64,000 nucleotides of DNA, from the NCBI GenBank assembly GCA_030681645.1, contig JAUXRX010000038.1, positions 1-64,000 on the forward strand. The letters run 5' to 3'. The notes under the pieces were generated by a model that saw nothing but the letters and a program-made list of their open reading frames with translations, was not told the DNA's origin and did no database searches. The stretch comes from Archangium sp. Lineage in GTDB: Bacteria; Myxococcota; Myxococcia; Myxococcales; Myxococcaceae. Below are positions 25,147 through 34,477 of the stretch, piece by piece (the stretch's first letter is position 1; each line of letters starts with the position of its first letter). The position numbers were made by a program, and so were the translations under genes.

Positions 25147-27258
25147 TTACGGCGCGCAGGCCGCGGGCACCGCGAACGACTCGACGATGGTGACGCCGGT
25201 GCTGGTGGCCGTGCCGCTCGCCCCCACGCCCACGCCGCGCTCGGCGAACGCCTTCCAGATGAGGCAGTTGTACGCCCCACCGCGGTTGTTCGACGCCTGC
25301 AGCATGCCGTCGCGCATGTGCTCGAACGCGGGCGTGGCCGGGGTGTAGTTCATGCCGTCGACGAAGAGCGTGAGCAGCGTGTCGTTCGGCAGGTTCGCCG
25401 CGTCGAACAGCTCGTGCAGGCGCCACATCGCCGCCGCGTAGACCTCACCGTCATCGTGCACCTCGGCGCCGGTCACCGCGCCGTAGGTGAGCGGGTAGCC
25501 CGCGTACGGGTAGCGGCGGATGCCGTTGGGGTTGCCGTACGCGTACTCGCCGACCTTGTCGTCGCCGTCGATGAGGAAGGCCACCACGTCGCTCGCGCCT
25601 TCGCCGATGGCGCCGGCGAGCTTGCCGCTCATGCCGCCGATCATGCGCCACGACAGGCCGTGCCCGTACTCGTGGAAGACGATGTCGCTGTCGAGGTCAC
25701 CGTCGATCATCAGCGGCTGCTGCGCCTTCTTCCGCTCGGTGGCCACGGTGCCCGCCACCAGCAGCGCGCCCGTGTTCTGGCTCACCATCACCGAGGGGAT
25801 CTTCACCTTGCGGTCCGTGCCGCCCATGGCGAACACCGCGTCGCCGCCCTGGTTGTTGATGACGATGACCGCGGTCGCACCGGCGGCCTGCGCGTTCGCC
25901 ACCTTGATCAGGAACGAACAGGTGCCGCGCTGCACCAGCGCGACCTTGCCGGTGAGCGAGCCGAGGTTCGCCTCGCACCCGTCGTCCGTCGCGCCCACCG
26001 CGTCGGTCATCGCCGCCATGGTGCCGGTGATGCCCGTGGTGCTCAGCGCCGCGCCGAACTCCGCGCCCATCGCGCCGTACGAGGTCGCGTTGGCCAGCAC
26101 CTCGTGCGTGTTGCCGGTGCCCGTCCACAGGTACATCTGCATGCGGGGCTTCTGGCCATCGGCCGGGGTGGCGAAGTTGGCGTTGTCGGTGCCGCTGCCG
26201 TCCTGCGCCTCGGCCTGCACCGGGTCATTCTGCGAGCCGCCCTTGCCGAAGTTGTTCGCCTGGAAGTTGCCCGCCGCCTCGTTGAAGCCGTGCCGGTAGA
26301 GGGTGTCGTGCGCGACGTTGTTGAGGAAGAAGAGGTTCTGCACCCCGCCCGCGCGGTTGGCCGTCACGGTGGGCGCCTGGGTGAGGTCGATCACCGAGAG
26401 GAACTGGCCGTTGGTGATCGACGTGCCGCCGCGATCCGGCCGGTTGTTGCCGTCGGCGTCGAGGTAGCTGTTCACGTTGTTGCCCACGATGTGGGTGCTC
26501 AGCTGCGTGCCGCTCAGCCAGCCGGCCGGCGACTCGACGTTGCCGGCGCCCGGGCCCTGCACCACCGCCTGGCCGCCCTTGAGCGGATCCTCGACGAACA
26601 CGTTGTACGCGTCGTTGTTGGTGCGCAGCTCGACCGACACCACGGTGCCGTCCTCGGCGAGCAGGGTGTGGTGCAGCAGGTTCTTCTTCAGGCTCCAGGT
26701 CTGCACCAGGAAGCCGCCCTGCACCGCGCCGAGCACGTCGACGTAGGCCACGCGCTCGACGGTGGGGGCGTTGAACAGCTCGGCCGTCGGCTCGAAGGTG
26801 GTGACGTTACCGGCGCGGCCGCGCTCGCCCATCGCGACGGCGGCGTAGCCGTGGTGGCTCATCGCCAGGCGCAGCGCCTCGGAGGCCGGCAGGGTGGCCG
26901 CGCGTACCGGCTGCTCGGGAACCAGCGTGTCGATGACGTGCACCAGCGCGCCCGAGGGCAGCACCGCCGCGCGGGCGGAAGCGCCGACCACGCGCACGCC
27001 CCCGAGCTCCTGGGCCACGCGCACGTGCGTCACGCCGTCAGCGCCGACGCCCGACTGCTCGACCACGAGGCCCGTGCTGCTGCGCCCGAGGAAGCCAGCC
27101 AGCGCCTCCACCGGCATCGACGACGAAGGCGCGGTCAGCTTCTGCCCGGGCTCGGTCGCGAAGATGCGCAGGCTCACCGGGGCTTCGGTCGACGACGCGC
27201 TGCATGCCGCCAGCCCGCTCAGAATCACTCCGCTCAGCACCACTCGAAAGTTGGTCAT
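25147..27258 (-). CDS. M36 (fungalysin-like) zinc metalloprotease, lipoprotein precursor with PA domain
   Basis: ATG 27258 has a strong GGGAGGGAG site just upstream. The signal ends in LAAC (Cys19). An FTP-like propeptide (about 30-200) is followed by the protease core. The zinc site is HEYGH (His529, Glu530, His533), with the third ligand in GEGASDVVA about 28 residues on. A protease-associated domain is inserted before it (GKVALVQRGTCSFLIKVANAQAAGATAVIVINN, about 420-450). The end (HMRDGML.A....G.....IWKAFAERGVG) is typical of M36 enzymes. It should be autoprocessed and degrade extracellular protein, as in prey digestion. 703 residues, full length. Confidence 0.92.
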   Translation of the reverse strand: MTNFRVVLSGVILSGLAACSASSTEAPVSLRIFATEPGQKLTAPSSSMPVEALAGFLGRSSTGLVVEQSGVGADGVTHVRVAQELGGVRVVGASARAAVLPSGALVHVIDTLVPEQPVRAATLPASEALRLAMSHHGYAAVAMGERGRAGNVTTFEPTAELFNAPTVERVAYVDVLGAVQGGFLVQTWSLKKNLLHHTLLAEDGTVVSVELRTNNDAYNVFVEDPLKGGQAVVQGPGAGNVESPAGWLSGTQLSTHIVGNNVNSYLDADGNNRPDRGGTSITNGQFLSVIDLTQAPTVTANRAGGVQNLFFLNNVAHDTLYRHGFNEAAGNFQANNFGKGGSQNDPVQAEAQDGSGTDNANFATPADGQKPRMQMYLWTGTGNTHEVLANATSYGAMGAEFGAALSTTGITGTMAAMTDAVGATDDGCEANLGSLTGKVALVQRGTCSFLIKVANAQAAGATAVIVINNQGGDAVFAMGGTDRKVKIPSVMVSQNTGALLVAGTVATERKKAQQPLMIDGDLDSDIVFHEYGHGLSWRMIGGMSGKLAGAIGEGASDVVAFLIDGDDKVGEYAYGNPNGIRRYPYAGYPLTYGAVTGAEVHDDGEVYAAAMWRLHELFDAANLPNDTLLTLFVDGMNYTPATPAFEHMRDGMLQASNNRGGAYNCLIWKAFAERGVGVGASGTATSTGVTIVESFAVPAACAP

Positions 27259-27351
27259 GGCTCCCTCCCAGGAGAAGGAGCGCTCCTAGCTGCCACCAGA
27301 GAGGACCCGCAAGCGGCACGGCATTCTTTTCGAATGTTGAGAAAGCGAGAG

Positions 27352-30267
27352 TCAGCCGCGGGACCGCCGGCGCGCGGCGGCGAGGAGCGCGAGCAGCAAC
27401 AGCGGTGCGGACGACGAGGCGTCGCAACTGCAACCACTCGTTCCGAACGACATCAGGCCCGCGTCGGGCGGGGCCGGTTCGCCGGCGTCGACCCCTCCGT
27501 CCGAAGGCGTCACGCCGGCGTCCCCGGCGGGCCCCGCATCGGGCGTTCCCGCGTCGACCCCGGCGTCCGGGGAAACGCCGGCGTCGGGAACCCCCGCGTC
27601 GAAGGGCCAGGCGAACAGGGTGCCGAACGAGCGCATGACGTGGAACCCGTCTGCGCTCTCGTAGCGCTGGTACACCACGACGCCCTGCGGCTTCACCCCC
27701 ATGGTGGTGACGTGCGCCGTCACCCCGTTGAAGCGGCTCGCCTGCTCCACGAAGTCGAGGCGCTGGAGGTAGACGCTCTGCTCTTCGTTGGGAGTGACCT
27801 CCGACCAGGCGACGATCGGCGGGCTGGCAGACGCGAGGCTGTGCTGGGTGATGACGCCGCCGTTCGGAGTGGTCACGCCGTTGAGCGGCGTGACGGCGCC
27901 CGTGCCGAAGTCGACCTTCGCGAACGAGAGGCCGTTGCCGGCGCGCCACCCGAGGAAGAAGTTCACGCCGTCGTGGGTGACCGAGGGCTGGCTGGCCTGC
28001 GGCTGCGTGTGAAGGGGGGCGAGCGTGCCCAGCAGCAGCGCCTGCACGTCGCGGGGGTCGTTGCGCTGCCAGGCCAGCAGGCACTGCGACCTGAAGCAGG
28101 TGAGGTCGACGTCGCTGGCCGCGCCTGAGGCGTGGGTCACCAGCGGCGCGGGCAGGCCGGCCGGGGACACCGTCCGGGTGACGACGTCGAAGCCCAGGCC
28201 CTGCACCTGGCTCCACGCCACCATGAAGAGCGAACGCCCCTCGTCCCACGCGACCGCGGGCCCGGCGCCGGGCGCGAGGATGCCCAGGGGAATGGGGGTG
28301 CCGTCCCTGCTCGAGCCGGTGGTGAGCTGACCGGTGATGCTGCTGCCCGATTGCCGCCACGCGACGAGGTAGAGGGGGCCGTTCCCCGAAGCGGCGACGT
28401 CGAGCTGCTCGATGGCCTGGATCGGGTTGGCGAGCTGGAAGGGGCTGCCGAAGGTGAGCCCGTTCGGGCCGGCGACGACCTTCGCCGCCAGGATGAGGCT
28501 GGCCCCTTCGACCCACACCGCGAGGCCTTCGGTGCCGTCGTCCTTCATGGCCACGTGCGGAATCAACTGCGCGTTGGCCGCGCGCGACATCGGCTGCTGC
28601 TGAGGGTTGGTGCCGGCGAGGGTGAACGAGGCACCCATCACGTCACTGGCGGGTGGCAGCCCTTCGGTCCACGCGGCGTACAGCTTCGGCCCGGCCGCGA
28701 GCACGAGGTCGTTGGGCCGCGCGCCCGCCAAGAGCGTGGTGTCGCTGTTGTCGTTGAGGTTCCTGAGGTGGAGCGCCCCCGCTGAGAAGTAGCCGATGGT
28801 GGGCAGCACCCCCTGCGCTGTGGAGGTCCTCACGGCGGCGGGGCTGCTGCCCGCGGAGGGGGAGGAGAACATCGTGCCCATGCCCGAGAAGGTGGCGCCG
28901 GCGATCTGGGTGGGGCCCTGCTCCCAGTAGACGTGCGCCGTGTCTCCGACGCCGTCGGTGCTGAGCGCGACGGTGGGCCTCCTGGAGGCGACGGGATTCG
29001 CGGCCGGAGAGATGTCGAGCAGCACGGGCGTGGAGCTGCCGCTGGCCATGCCCCTGATGCCGGTGTTGGCGCTGCCGGCGCTCTCGCTCTCCCACGCGAC
29101 GAACCAGCTCCGATCGCTGGCGGCGATGGCCGGGCGGGTGGCGATCTCGGTGGCGGTGTTGGCGGGCCGCACGAAGCGGGTTCCCTTGACCGTGCCGGAC
29201 ATGGGCACCACCTGCACGGTGGCGTCGGTGTCCACCCACGCGAGCACGCTGTAGCCACCGTCACCCGCCGCTGCGAGCGCGGGCTGAGAGCCCTGCACGA
29301 CGAAGGTCTCGGGAGTCAGCGTGCCGCTCGCGGTGAACTCGCGGGCGTGCACCTCGAGGCCGGCATCAGGCCCGGGCGAGAACGTGTCCCACGCGATGAG
29401 GAACGAATTGCCCTGGCCGCAGATGGTGGGGCGCAGCTGGTGACCGACGCCCTGGCTGATGGGGATGCCGAATTGATCAGCGAGGCTCCCGCTGGTGTTG
29501 AAGCGCGCCCCGAAGATGTCGGTGCCCAGCTGCCGCCGCCTGTCGACCCACACCACCATGGCCACGCCCGAGGCGTTGACGGCGATGGCGGGCGTCTCCT
29601 CCTGAGACGGAGGCGGCCCGAAGCCGGGGTCGCCATCGAGCGGCACCTCGCTCGAGAGCACCGGGTCGATGTGCATGGGAAAGGCACCGGCGGCCTCGAC
29701 GAGACTCCGCGGCACGCGCAGCTCGAGCCCACCCTCGACGCGCACCACGGGAATGGGGAAGCGGTGTCCCTCGCGGATGACGAAGGCGTTGCCGTAGCGG
29801 AGCAGGTCGGCGGCGCCGGGGCCCTTGAAGACGTGGCCCTCGCCGTCCTGGTGATGCCACGGGCCTTCGACGGCCACGCGCAGGGTGAGGCCGCCGCGGC
29901 CTTCGGGTGGGCGCTGCAGGGTGAAGGCGTGGGCGAGGCCGTCGGCGCCGTTGGTCCAGGTCTCCTCGAGGTCGCACGCGCGCGCGGTGCGGACGGTGCG
30001 GGGCGAGGCGGGGTCGACCTCGCGGGTGAGCGACCGGGTGAGGCAGCGCGCGCCGCGCTCGCGCCGCACGGACTCGAGCGAGAGGCGGAGCGGCTGGACA
30101 CCCTGCAGCTCGAGCGAGCCATCGGCGTGGGACACGACGCGGTGGGTGGGCGTCGCCGAGACGCGGTCGGCGCCGTCTTCGAGGAAGGTGCTGCGCACTT
30201 CGCGCAGGGAGGAGACCAGGTCGGGGTTGGCGCCGAGGACGGAGGAGAGGAGCAGCGCGCTGATCAT
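27352..30267 (-). CDS. Large secreted protein with MYXO-CTERM anchor
   Basis: ATG 30267 gives 971 residues. The upstream extension of the frame lacks coding character. A short signal (MISALLLSSVLGA) precedes a large beta-rich body made of repeated segments of the type AIAVNASGVAMVVWVDRR, TICGQGNSFLIAWD, AVAWDEGRSLFMVAWSQ, spaced 60-90 residues apart; this is a pattern of blade-like repeats. About residues 895-940 are an Asp/Ala/Gly/Pro linker (PDAGVDAG). The C-terminus is TSGCSC, a hydrophobic helix and RRRSRG: a MYXO-CTERM tail, normally cut near the Cys and lipid-anchored to the outer surface. The ligand or substrate is unknown. Confidence 0.88.
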   Translation of the reverse strand: MISALLLSSVLGANPDLVSSLREVRSTFLEDGADRVSATPTHRVVSHADGSLELQGVQPLRLSLESVRRERGARCLTRSLTREVDPASPRTVRTARACDLEETWTNGADGLAHAFTLQRPPEGRGGLTLRVAVEGPWHHQDGEGHVFKGPGAADLLRYGNAFVIREGHRFPIPVVRVEGGLELRVPRSLVEAAGAFPMHIDPVLSSEVPLDGDPGFGPPPSQEETPAIAVNASGVAMVVWVDRRRQLGTDIFGARFNTSGSLADQFGIPISQGVGHQLRPTICGQGNSFLIAWDTFSPGPDAGLEVHAREFTASGTLTPETFVVQGSQPALAAAGDGGYSVLAWVDTDATVQVVPMSGTVKGTRFVRPANTATEIATRPAIAASDRSWFVAWESESAGSANTGIRGMASGSSTPVLLDISPAANPVASRRPTVALSTDGVGDTAHVYWEQGPTQIAGATFSGMGTMFSSPSAGSSPAAVRTSTAQGVLPTIGYFSAGALHLRNLNDNSDTTLLAGARPNDLVLAAGPKLYAAWTEGLPPASDVMGASFTLAGTNPQQQPMSRAANAQLIPHVAMKDDGTEGLAVWVEGASLILAAKVVAGPNGLTFGSPFQLANPIQAIEQLDVAASGNGPLYLVAWRQSGSSITGQLTTGSSRDGTPIPLGILAPGAGPAVAWDEGRSLFMVAWSQVQGLGFDVVTRTVSPAGLPAPLVTHASGAASDVDLTCFRSQCLLAWQRNDPRDVQALLLGTLAPLHTQPQASQPSVTHDGVNFFLGWRAGNGLSFAKVDFGTGAVTPLNGVTTPNGGVITQHSLASASPPIVAWSEVTPNEEQSVYLQRLDFVEQASRFNGVTAHVTTMGVKPQGVVVYQRYESADGFHVMRSFGTLFAWPFDAGVPDAGVSPDAGVDAGTPDAGPAGDAGVTPSDGGVDAGEPAPPDAGLMSFGTSGCSCDASSSAPLLLLALLAAARRRSRG

Positions 30268-30342
30268 GTGCGAGGAATCCTCCATCCTCCGGGGAGCCGG
30301 AGCAACACACTCGCCCCGCGGGTGTGTGCAAGGCTGGGGGGC

Positions 30343-30879
30343 ATGAGTACGTCCGTCGCCCTGCAGGCCATGTTTGAAGGGCTCTACATGCGCGCGCTCC
30401 AGCCAGAGGGCGCGTTCAAGGACCGGCTGCGCGAAAAAGGGTTCGATCTCGACCGGCAGCAGGTCAGCTACCCGATGTCCGTCTGGAGCGACTGTCTCGA
30501 CGTGACGGCCGACGAGCTGTACCCGGGCCGGCCGCGCGCGGAGTCGTGGCAGCGTATCGGCCGGCAGTTCATCGACGGCTACTTCTCCACGCTGGTGGGG
30601 CGGATGATCGCCGCGATGTTGCCGTTCCTGAGCGCGAAGGCGTTCCTGGGGCGGGTGCCGCGGTTCATCACCACCGGGCTCCAGGGCGCGGTGGTGAAGC
30701 TGGAGTGGGTGGATGAGCAGCACGCGACGCTCACCATCGGCGGGGTGCACGAGCTCTCAGGGGCGTTCATGGCGGGCGTGCTCGAAGGCAGCTTCGCGCG
30801 CATGCGGGTGAGCGGGGCGAAGATCGAGGCGCAGCCGCTCACGGGGATCGACTCGGAGATCAGGGTGACCTTGCCGTGA
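30343..30879 (+). CDS. TIGR02265/DUF2378 family protein
   Basis: A 178-residue cytoplasmic-looking protein from ATG 30343, beginning MSTSVALQAMFEGLYMRALQPEG. The layout (FEGLF-type N-terminus, a central W.R.G..F..GY..TL.GR....LP......FL.R.P, and an ending with G.LEG......) matches the TIGR02265/DUF2378 paralogous family found in Myxococcus and Stigmatella. The function is unknown and no cofactor motif is present. It is divergent from the MYXO-CTERM gene by 75 bp and convergent with the TPR lipoprotein gene across a family-C hairpin. Confidence 0.8.
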   Translation: MSTSVALQAMFEGLYMRALQPEGAFKDRLREKGFDLDRQQVSYPMSVWSDCLDVTADELYPGRPRAESWQRIGRQFIDGYFSTLVGRMIAAMLPFLSAKAFLGRVPRFITTGLQGAVVKLEWVDEQHATLTIGGVHELSGAFMAGVLEGSFARMRVSGAKIEAQPLTGIDSEIRVTLP

Positions 30880-30884
30880 GCGTG

Positions 30885-30924
30885 TCTCCCTCTCCCCGAG
30901 GGGGAGAGGGTCGGGGAGAGGGCA
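30885..30924. terminator. Family-C repeat hairpin between convergent genes
   Basis: A perfect 10-bp stem (CCCTCTCCCC at 30888-30897, GGGGAGAGGG at 30901-30910) with a 3-nt loop, followed by TCGGGGAGAGGGCAAAC. It lies 5 bp after one gene and 6 bp before the end of the convergent one, so it could stop transcription in both directions. Related copies: 60122-60162, 53143-53181, 39421-39444 and, shorter, 11548-11576. Confidence 0.65.
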
Positions 30925-30930
30925 AACCGA

Positions 30931-32460
30931 TCAGGGCAGGTCGCCGAACCGACGCGCTTCTTCGAGGCGGGGCCACGTCTGATCACCGCCGAGGATCCGC
31001 GCGATCAACTGCGCCACCTCGAGGCGTTCCTGAGCGGCCTCTGCGCCCGTGAGCACCTCGGCCCTTGCCTGCTTCAGCGCAGCGAGCCGGAACATCAGGT
31101 CCGAAGCGACCGGGCCTCCTTCGCCCTGGAGAGCGGTGAGCGTCCGCTCGGCGCACCCGATGGCGCCGTTGAGGTCGCGGCGCGCGAGCGCCACCTCGAT
31201 GCCGACGAGGTCCGCCGCCTGGGCGTGGAAGGAGCTGAAGCGCTGCAGTTCCTTGAACTCACCGTGGGCGAGTATCGCGCTCGTCTTCTGCAACGTCTCG
31301 AGGTTCTGGGTGAGGAACTGCGCGAATGACGCAGCCGTCCCGGTGCCGCGCCACTCCGCAGTGTCGAGGACGAGCCGGCGCTCGAGCTCGAACGACTCGA
31401 TGCTCGCGAAGAGGCGCGCCAGGCGCCGGTCTTCACGCGCGAGCGCGAGCGGTTCGGGGGCGACGCCCCGGCCCGTTCTCCAGGCGTCGGCCGCGCGGGC
31501 CGGCTCCGCCTCGTTCCAGTCCACGGTCTCTGGTCCGTGCCGCGCCTGCTCGAGGGCCACCTCGGCCGCTGCTGGGTCGCCCGAGTAGTGGAGCACCATC
31601 GCCTCGGTGAGGCTCGCCTCGGTCAGCCCGGAGTTCCGCACCTCGCCGGACCGCAGCCGCGCCAGGGCGCTCACCCAGTCCCGCTGCTGCATGAACGCGA
31701 AGCTCTGCTCGAAGAGGGCGCGCGCACGAATGGGCGCCAGCTGAGCCGCCTGCTCGTACCAACGCACCGAGTCGGCCCACCGCTTCTGCCCGTAGGCGAG
31801 GCGCCCGAGGGCCAGGAGGGCCTGTTCCCGCACCTGCTCTCCGCCTTCCTGCTTCGGGTCGGCGGGCCCGGCGAGGCGCTCGAGGATGGTGGCTGCTTCT
31901 CCAGCGCCGGCGCCGCCCTCGACGCGCACATCGGTCAGCATGATGGCCTTCAGATACTGCGTGCGCGCGAAGACCGGAGCGCCTGCAGGAACCTGTGCGC
32001 ACAGCGCGAGGGCGTCGGCGTGCTTCCCGCGACGGAAGGCGATGCGCGCGCGCAGCCACGCGACGCGAGCCATCGCGGGTGCCGAGAGCGCCGGGGGGCT
32101 CGGCTTCTGGAACTCCGTGTTGAAGAGCGAGGGGATGAGGAAGTCGTCCTGGCGGAGCTCCTGGAGTCGCGCGAGGGTCTCCAAGCCGTCGACCTGATGG
32201 GGGTGCAGCGGCGTTCGGACGAGCCGGACTGCGTAGATGAAGGTGAGGTTGAGCAACTCCGCGCGCTCGAGGGCCTGCACCAACTCCCATTCCGCCTCGA
32301 AGCGACGGGGCGCGCCCTCGGGGCTGCTGGAGAGCTCCCGGTCGAGGGCGAGGATGGCGAGGGCGTCGGCCGTGGCGATGCGGACTGGGCGGGGGGGGCT
32401 CGGCGCCGGCTGATGCGCGCAGGACGTGATCAAGATGAGCGTGCACAGACTCCAGCGCAT
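30931..32460 (-). CDS. TPR-repeat lipoprotein
   Basis: 509 residues from ATG 32460. Signal MRWSLCTLILITSC (lipobox ITSC, Cys14). The rest is almost all helix, with tetratricopeptide-like units such as AWLRARIAFRRGKHADALALC, ALLALGRLAYGQKRWADSVRWYEQAAQL and RALFEQSFAFMQQRDWVSALARL. TPR lipoproteins act as scaffolds for envelope complexes, for example in gliding motility or outer-membrane assembly. No neighbour here points to a particular machine. It is convergent with the DUF2378 gene across a repeat hairpin. Confidence 0.8.
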   Translation of the reverse strand: MRWSLCTLILITSCAHQPAPSPPRPVRIATADALAILALDRELSSSPEGAPRRFEAEWELVQALERAELLNLTFIYAVRLVRTPLHPHQVDGLETLARLQELRQDDFLIPSLFNTEFQKPSPPALSAPAMARVAWLRARIAFRRGKHADALALCAQVPAGAPVFARTQYLKAIMLTDVRVEGGAGAGEAATILERLAGPADPKQEGGEQVREQALLALGRLAYGQKRWADSVRWYEQAAQLAPIRARALFEQSFAFMQQRDWVSALARLRSGEVRNSGLTEASLTEAMVLHYSGDPAAAEVALEQARHGPETVDWNEAEPARAADAWRTGRGVAPEPLALAREDRRLARLFASIESFELERRLVLDTAEWRGTGTAASFAQFLTQNLETLQKTSAILAHGEFKELQRFSSFHAQAADLVGIEVALARRDLNGAIGCAERTLTALQGEGGPVASDLMFRLAALKQARAEVLTGAEAAQERLEVAQLIARILGGDQTWPRLEEARRFGDLP

Positions 32461-32496
32461 GGACGCCGACTATGCAGGGACCACCCCGAATCTGAA

Positions 32497-32548
32497 ACCT
32501 CTCCCTGCGACGCGGGGAGAGGTCGGCCGCAGGCCGGGTGAGGGGCTC
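32497..32548 (+). repeat. Dispersed repeat, family B copy
   Basis: CCTCTCCCTGCGACGCGGGG then AGAGGTCGGCCGCAGGCCGG and GTGAGGGGC, nearly identical to 25028-25076. It lies between the divergent starts of the TPR lipoprotein and the disulfide-repeat lipoprotein, so here it cannot be a terminator for either. This argues that family B is a dispersed element rather than a dedicated terminator. Confidence 0.7.
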
Positions 32549-32563
32549 TCTTTCTGTGTCACG

Positions 32564-34156
32564 ATGAACCCGATGCGCCGCGCGCTCCTGCTGATCACCC
32601 TGCTCACCGGCTGCGGACGGACCGCGCTGGTGCCGCCGGGCATCGTGCGCGAGCTGGTGTGCGGCGACGGCGTGGTGAACGTGGGCGAGTCGTGCGACGA
32701 CGGGAACACCGACGACACCGACGCGTGCCTCACCTCGTGCGACTTCGCGCGCTGCGGTGACGGCGTGGTGTGGCAGGGCCGCGAGCTGTGCGACCCGGGG
32801 CCGACGCCTCCCGACGCGGGTGGCGCGTGCAACGGCAACTGCACCGTGCCCACCTGCGGCAACGCTGCCGTCGAGCCACCCGAGCGCTGCGACGACGGCA
32901 ACCGCGACGACGAAGACGCGTGCTCGAGCCGGTGCCTGCCCGCCATCTGCGGAGACGGCCTGCGCCAGCGCGGCGTCGAGGCGTGCGACGACGGCAACAC
33001 CAGCAACACCGACGCGTGCGTGGAGAACTGCCGGCTCGCGCGCTGCGGCGACACCTTCGTGCAGGCGGGCGTGGAGCCCTGCGACGACGGCAACACCCTC
33101 GAGACCGACGCGTGCCTCACCGGCTGCATCGCCGCGCGCTGTGGCGACGGCCTGGTGTGGACCGGCATGGAGCCCTGCGACGACGCGAACGTCGACGACG
33201 GTGACGCGTGTATTTCCAGCTGCCAGCTCGCGCGCTGTGGAGACGGCTTCCTGCAGCGCGGCGTCGAGCGCTGCGACGACGGCAACACCAATGACGGCGA
33301 CCTGTGCGTGGCGGGCTGCGTGCCGGCGCGCTGCGGCGACGGCTTCGTGCTCGGGGGCGTGGAGGAGTGCGACGACGGCAACACCACCGACCTCGACGAC
33401 TGCACCAACCGCTGCACGGTGCCGGTGTGTGGTGACGGCGTGCGCGCGGGCCGCGAGGCGTGCGACCTCGGCGCGGCGAACGGCGACACGCCTGCGTTCC
33501 GCATCACCCAGCCCTCGGGCACGCGCATCGGCACCGACGCGCTGGTGCGACGGGGCACGGTGCAGGCGTTCTACGACTACCGCAGCGCCAGCTCGCACAC
33601 GGGCCTCGAGGTGGTCTCGGAGAGCCGCATCTATCTCTACGCGAACTCGCTCACCGGCCGGCTCTCCTTGGTCACCACGCACGGCATCGACTTCCTGGGA
33701 GCGGGCACGCCGCGCCAGCCGTCTTCCACGGTGCAGTTCGACATCACCGGCCTGCCGCCGGGCGCCGGCGTCGAGGTGGCCGACGACACCGCGGGCGAGT
33801 TCTTCCTCGGGCCGGTCGGCGCGGGCACGGCGTTCGGGAGGTGGACGTTCGACGCGAACAGCGACGGTGGCGCGCTGGGGGCGCTGCCCTTCCCCGGGAA
33901 CTGGCGGATCACCGTCACGCCGCGCTTCATGACGGGCATCAGCACGTGGGGCTGGGTGCGCGACGACGCGATGCGGATTCCGTTGATCATGACGGAGCCC
34001 ATCACCATCGAGGCGCTCGACACGGCCGCTGCGTGCCGCACCGACTGCACGGCACCGACGTGTGGAGATGGGCGCTTCGATGCGGGCGAGGTCTGCGACG
34101 ACGGGAACACGGTGGGTGGTGATGGGTGCTCGGCAGACTGCCGGCGGTTGCAGTGA
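32564..34156 (+). CDS. Lipoprotein with ten Myxococcus-type disulfide repeats, one interrupted by a beta domain
   Basis: ATG 32564 (or ATG 32573) leads into MRRALLLITLLTGCG, lipobox LTGC. About ten repeats of CGDG.....G.E.CDDGN..D.DAC...C follow, matching the myxobacterial disulfide repeat (TIGR02232-like, related to DUF4215). The ninth repeat starts as usual (CGDGVRAGREACDLG) but is broken by about 180 residues of beta-rich sequence containing VDFLGAGTP-like and FDITGLPPGAGVEV strands; its closing Cys pair (CRTDC) only appears afterwards. A last canonical repeat ends the protein. The organisation suggests a stalk of Cys modules carrying an inserted binding domain. The ligand is unknown. Confidence 0.88.
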   Translation: MNPMRRALLLITLLTGCGRTALVPPGIVRELVCGDGVVNVGESCDDGNTDDTDACLTSCDFARCGDGVVWQGRELCDPGPTPPDAGGACNGNCTVPTCGNAAVEPPERCDDGNRDDEDACSSRCLPAICGDGLRQRGVEACDDGNTSNTDACVENCRLARCGDTFVQAGVEPCDDGNTLETDACLTGCIAARCGDGLVWTGMEPCDDANVDDGDACISSCQLARCGDGFLQRGVERCDDGNTNDGDLCVAGCVPARCGDGFVLGGVEECDDGNTTDLDDCTNRCTVPVCGDGVRAGREACDLGAANGDTPAFRITQPSGTRIGTDALVRRGTVQAFYDYRSASSHTGLEVVSESRIYLYANSLTGRLSLVTTHGIDFLGAGTPRQPSSTVQFDITGLPPGAGVEVADDTAGEFFLGPVGAGTAFGRWTFDANSDGGALGALPFPGNWRITVTPRFMTGISTWGWVRDDAMRIPLIMTEPITIEALDTAAACRTDCTAPTCGDGRFDAGEVCDDGNTVGGDGCSADCRRLQ

Positions 34157-34477
34157 GGATGGAGGGCACTGAGGAAGGCGGTCGTCGAGGGCTGCGGCCG
34201 TGCGCGACCCGGGCTGGCCCCTCTGCTTCGCGCGTTCGTTTCGCTCTTTGAGCGAAGCGATGTGATGGTCAACGCGGGCTCGAAGCTCGAAAGGGCGACG
34301 CGAGGCACCACCGTACAGCCCGCTGTACGCTGGGCTCTCACGTCATGCTTTTGCGTGCGGAATGAGTCACCGCCTCGAAGCCCGCGCCTCCAGGAGCAAA
34401 AAGAGCCCGAGACCGAGGGGCCTGCACGGGTCGGGCACGCCAGCCACACCCGGACCGACCGCCCACCTCGAGGCTGA
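34157..34477. other. Intergenic region between convergent genes
   Basis: About 320 bp between the convergent ends of the disulfide-repeat lipoprotein and the MFS gene. It holds a family-D-like fragment (GACCCGGGCTGGCCCCTCTG, about 34206-34225), a perfect 7-bp inverted repeat with 2-nt spacer (GTACAGC-CC-GCTGTAC, 34313-34328) and no credible gene. Composition is slightly less GC-rich than the coding regions. Confidence 0.5.

Noticed and set aside
25138..28128. 996-codon plus-strand open frame
   Set aside because: Antisense shadow of the M36 protease and the MYXO-CTERM protein; its product is dominated by His, Arg and Val with no domain.
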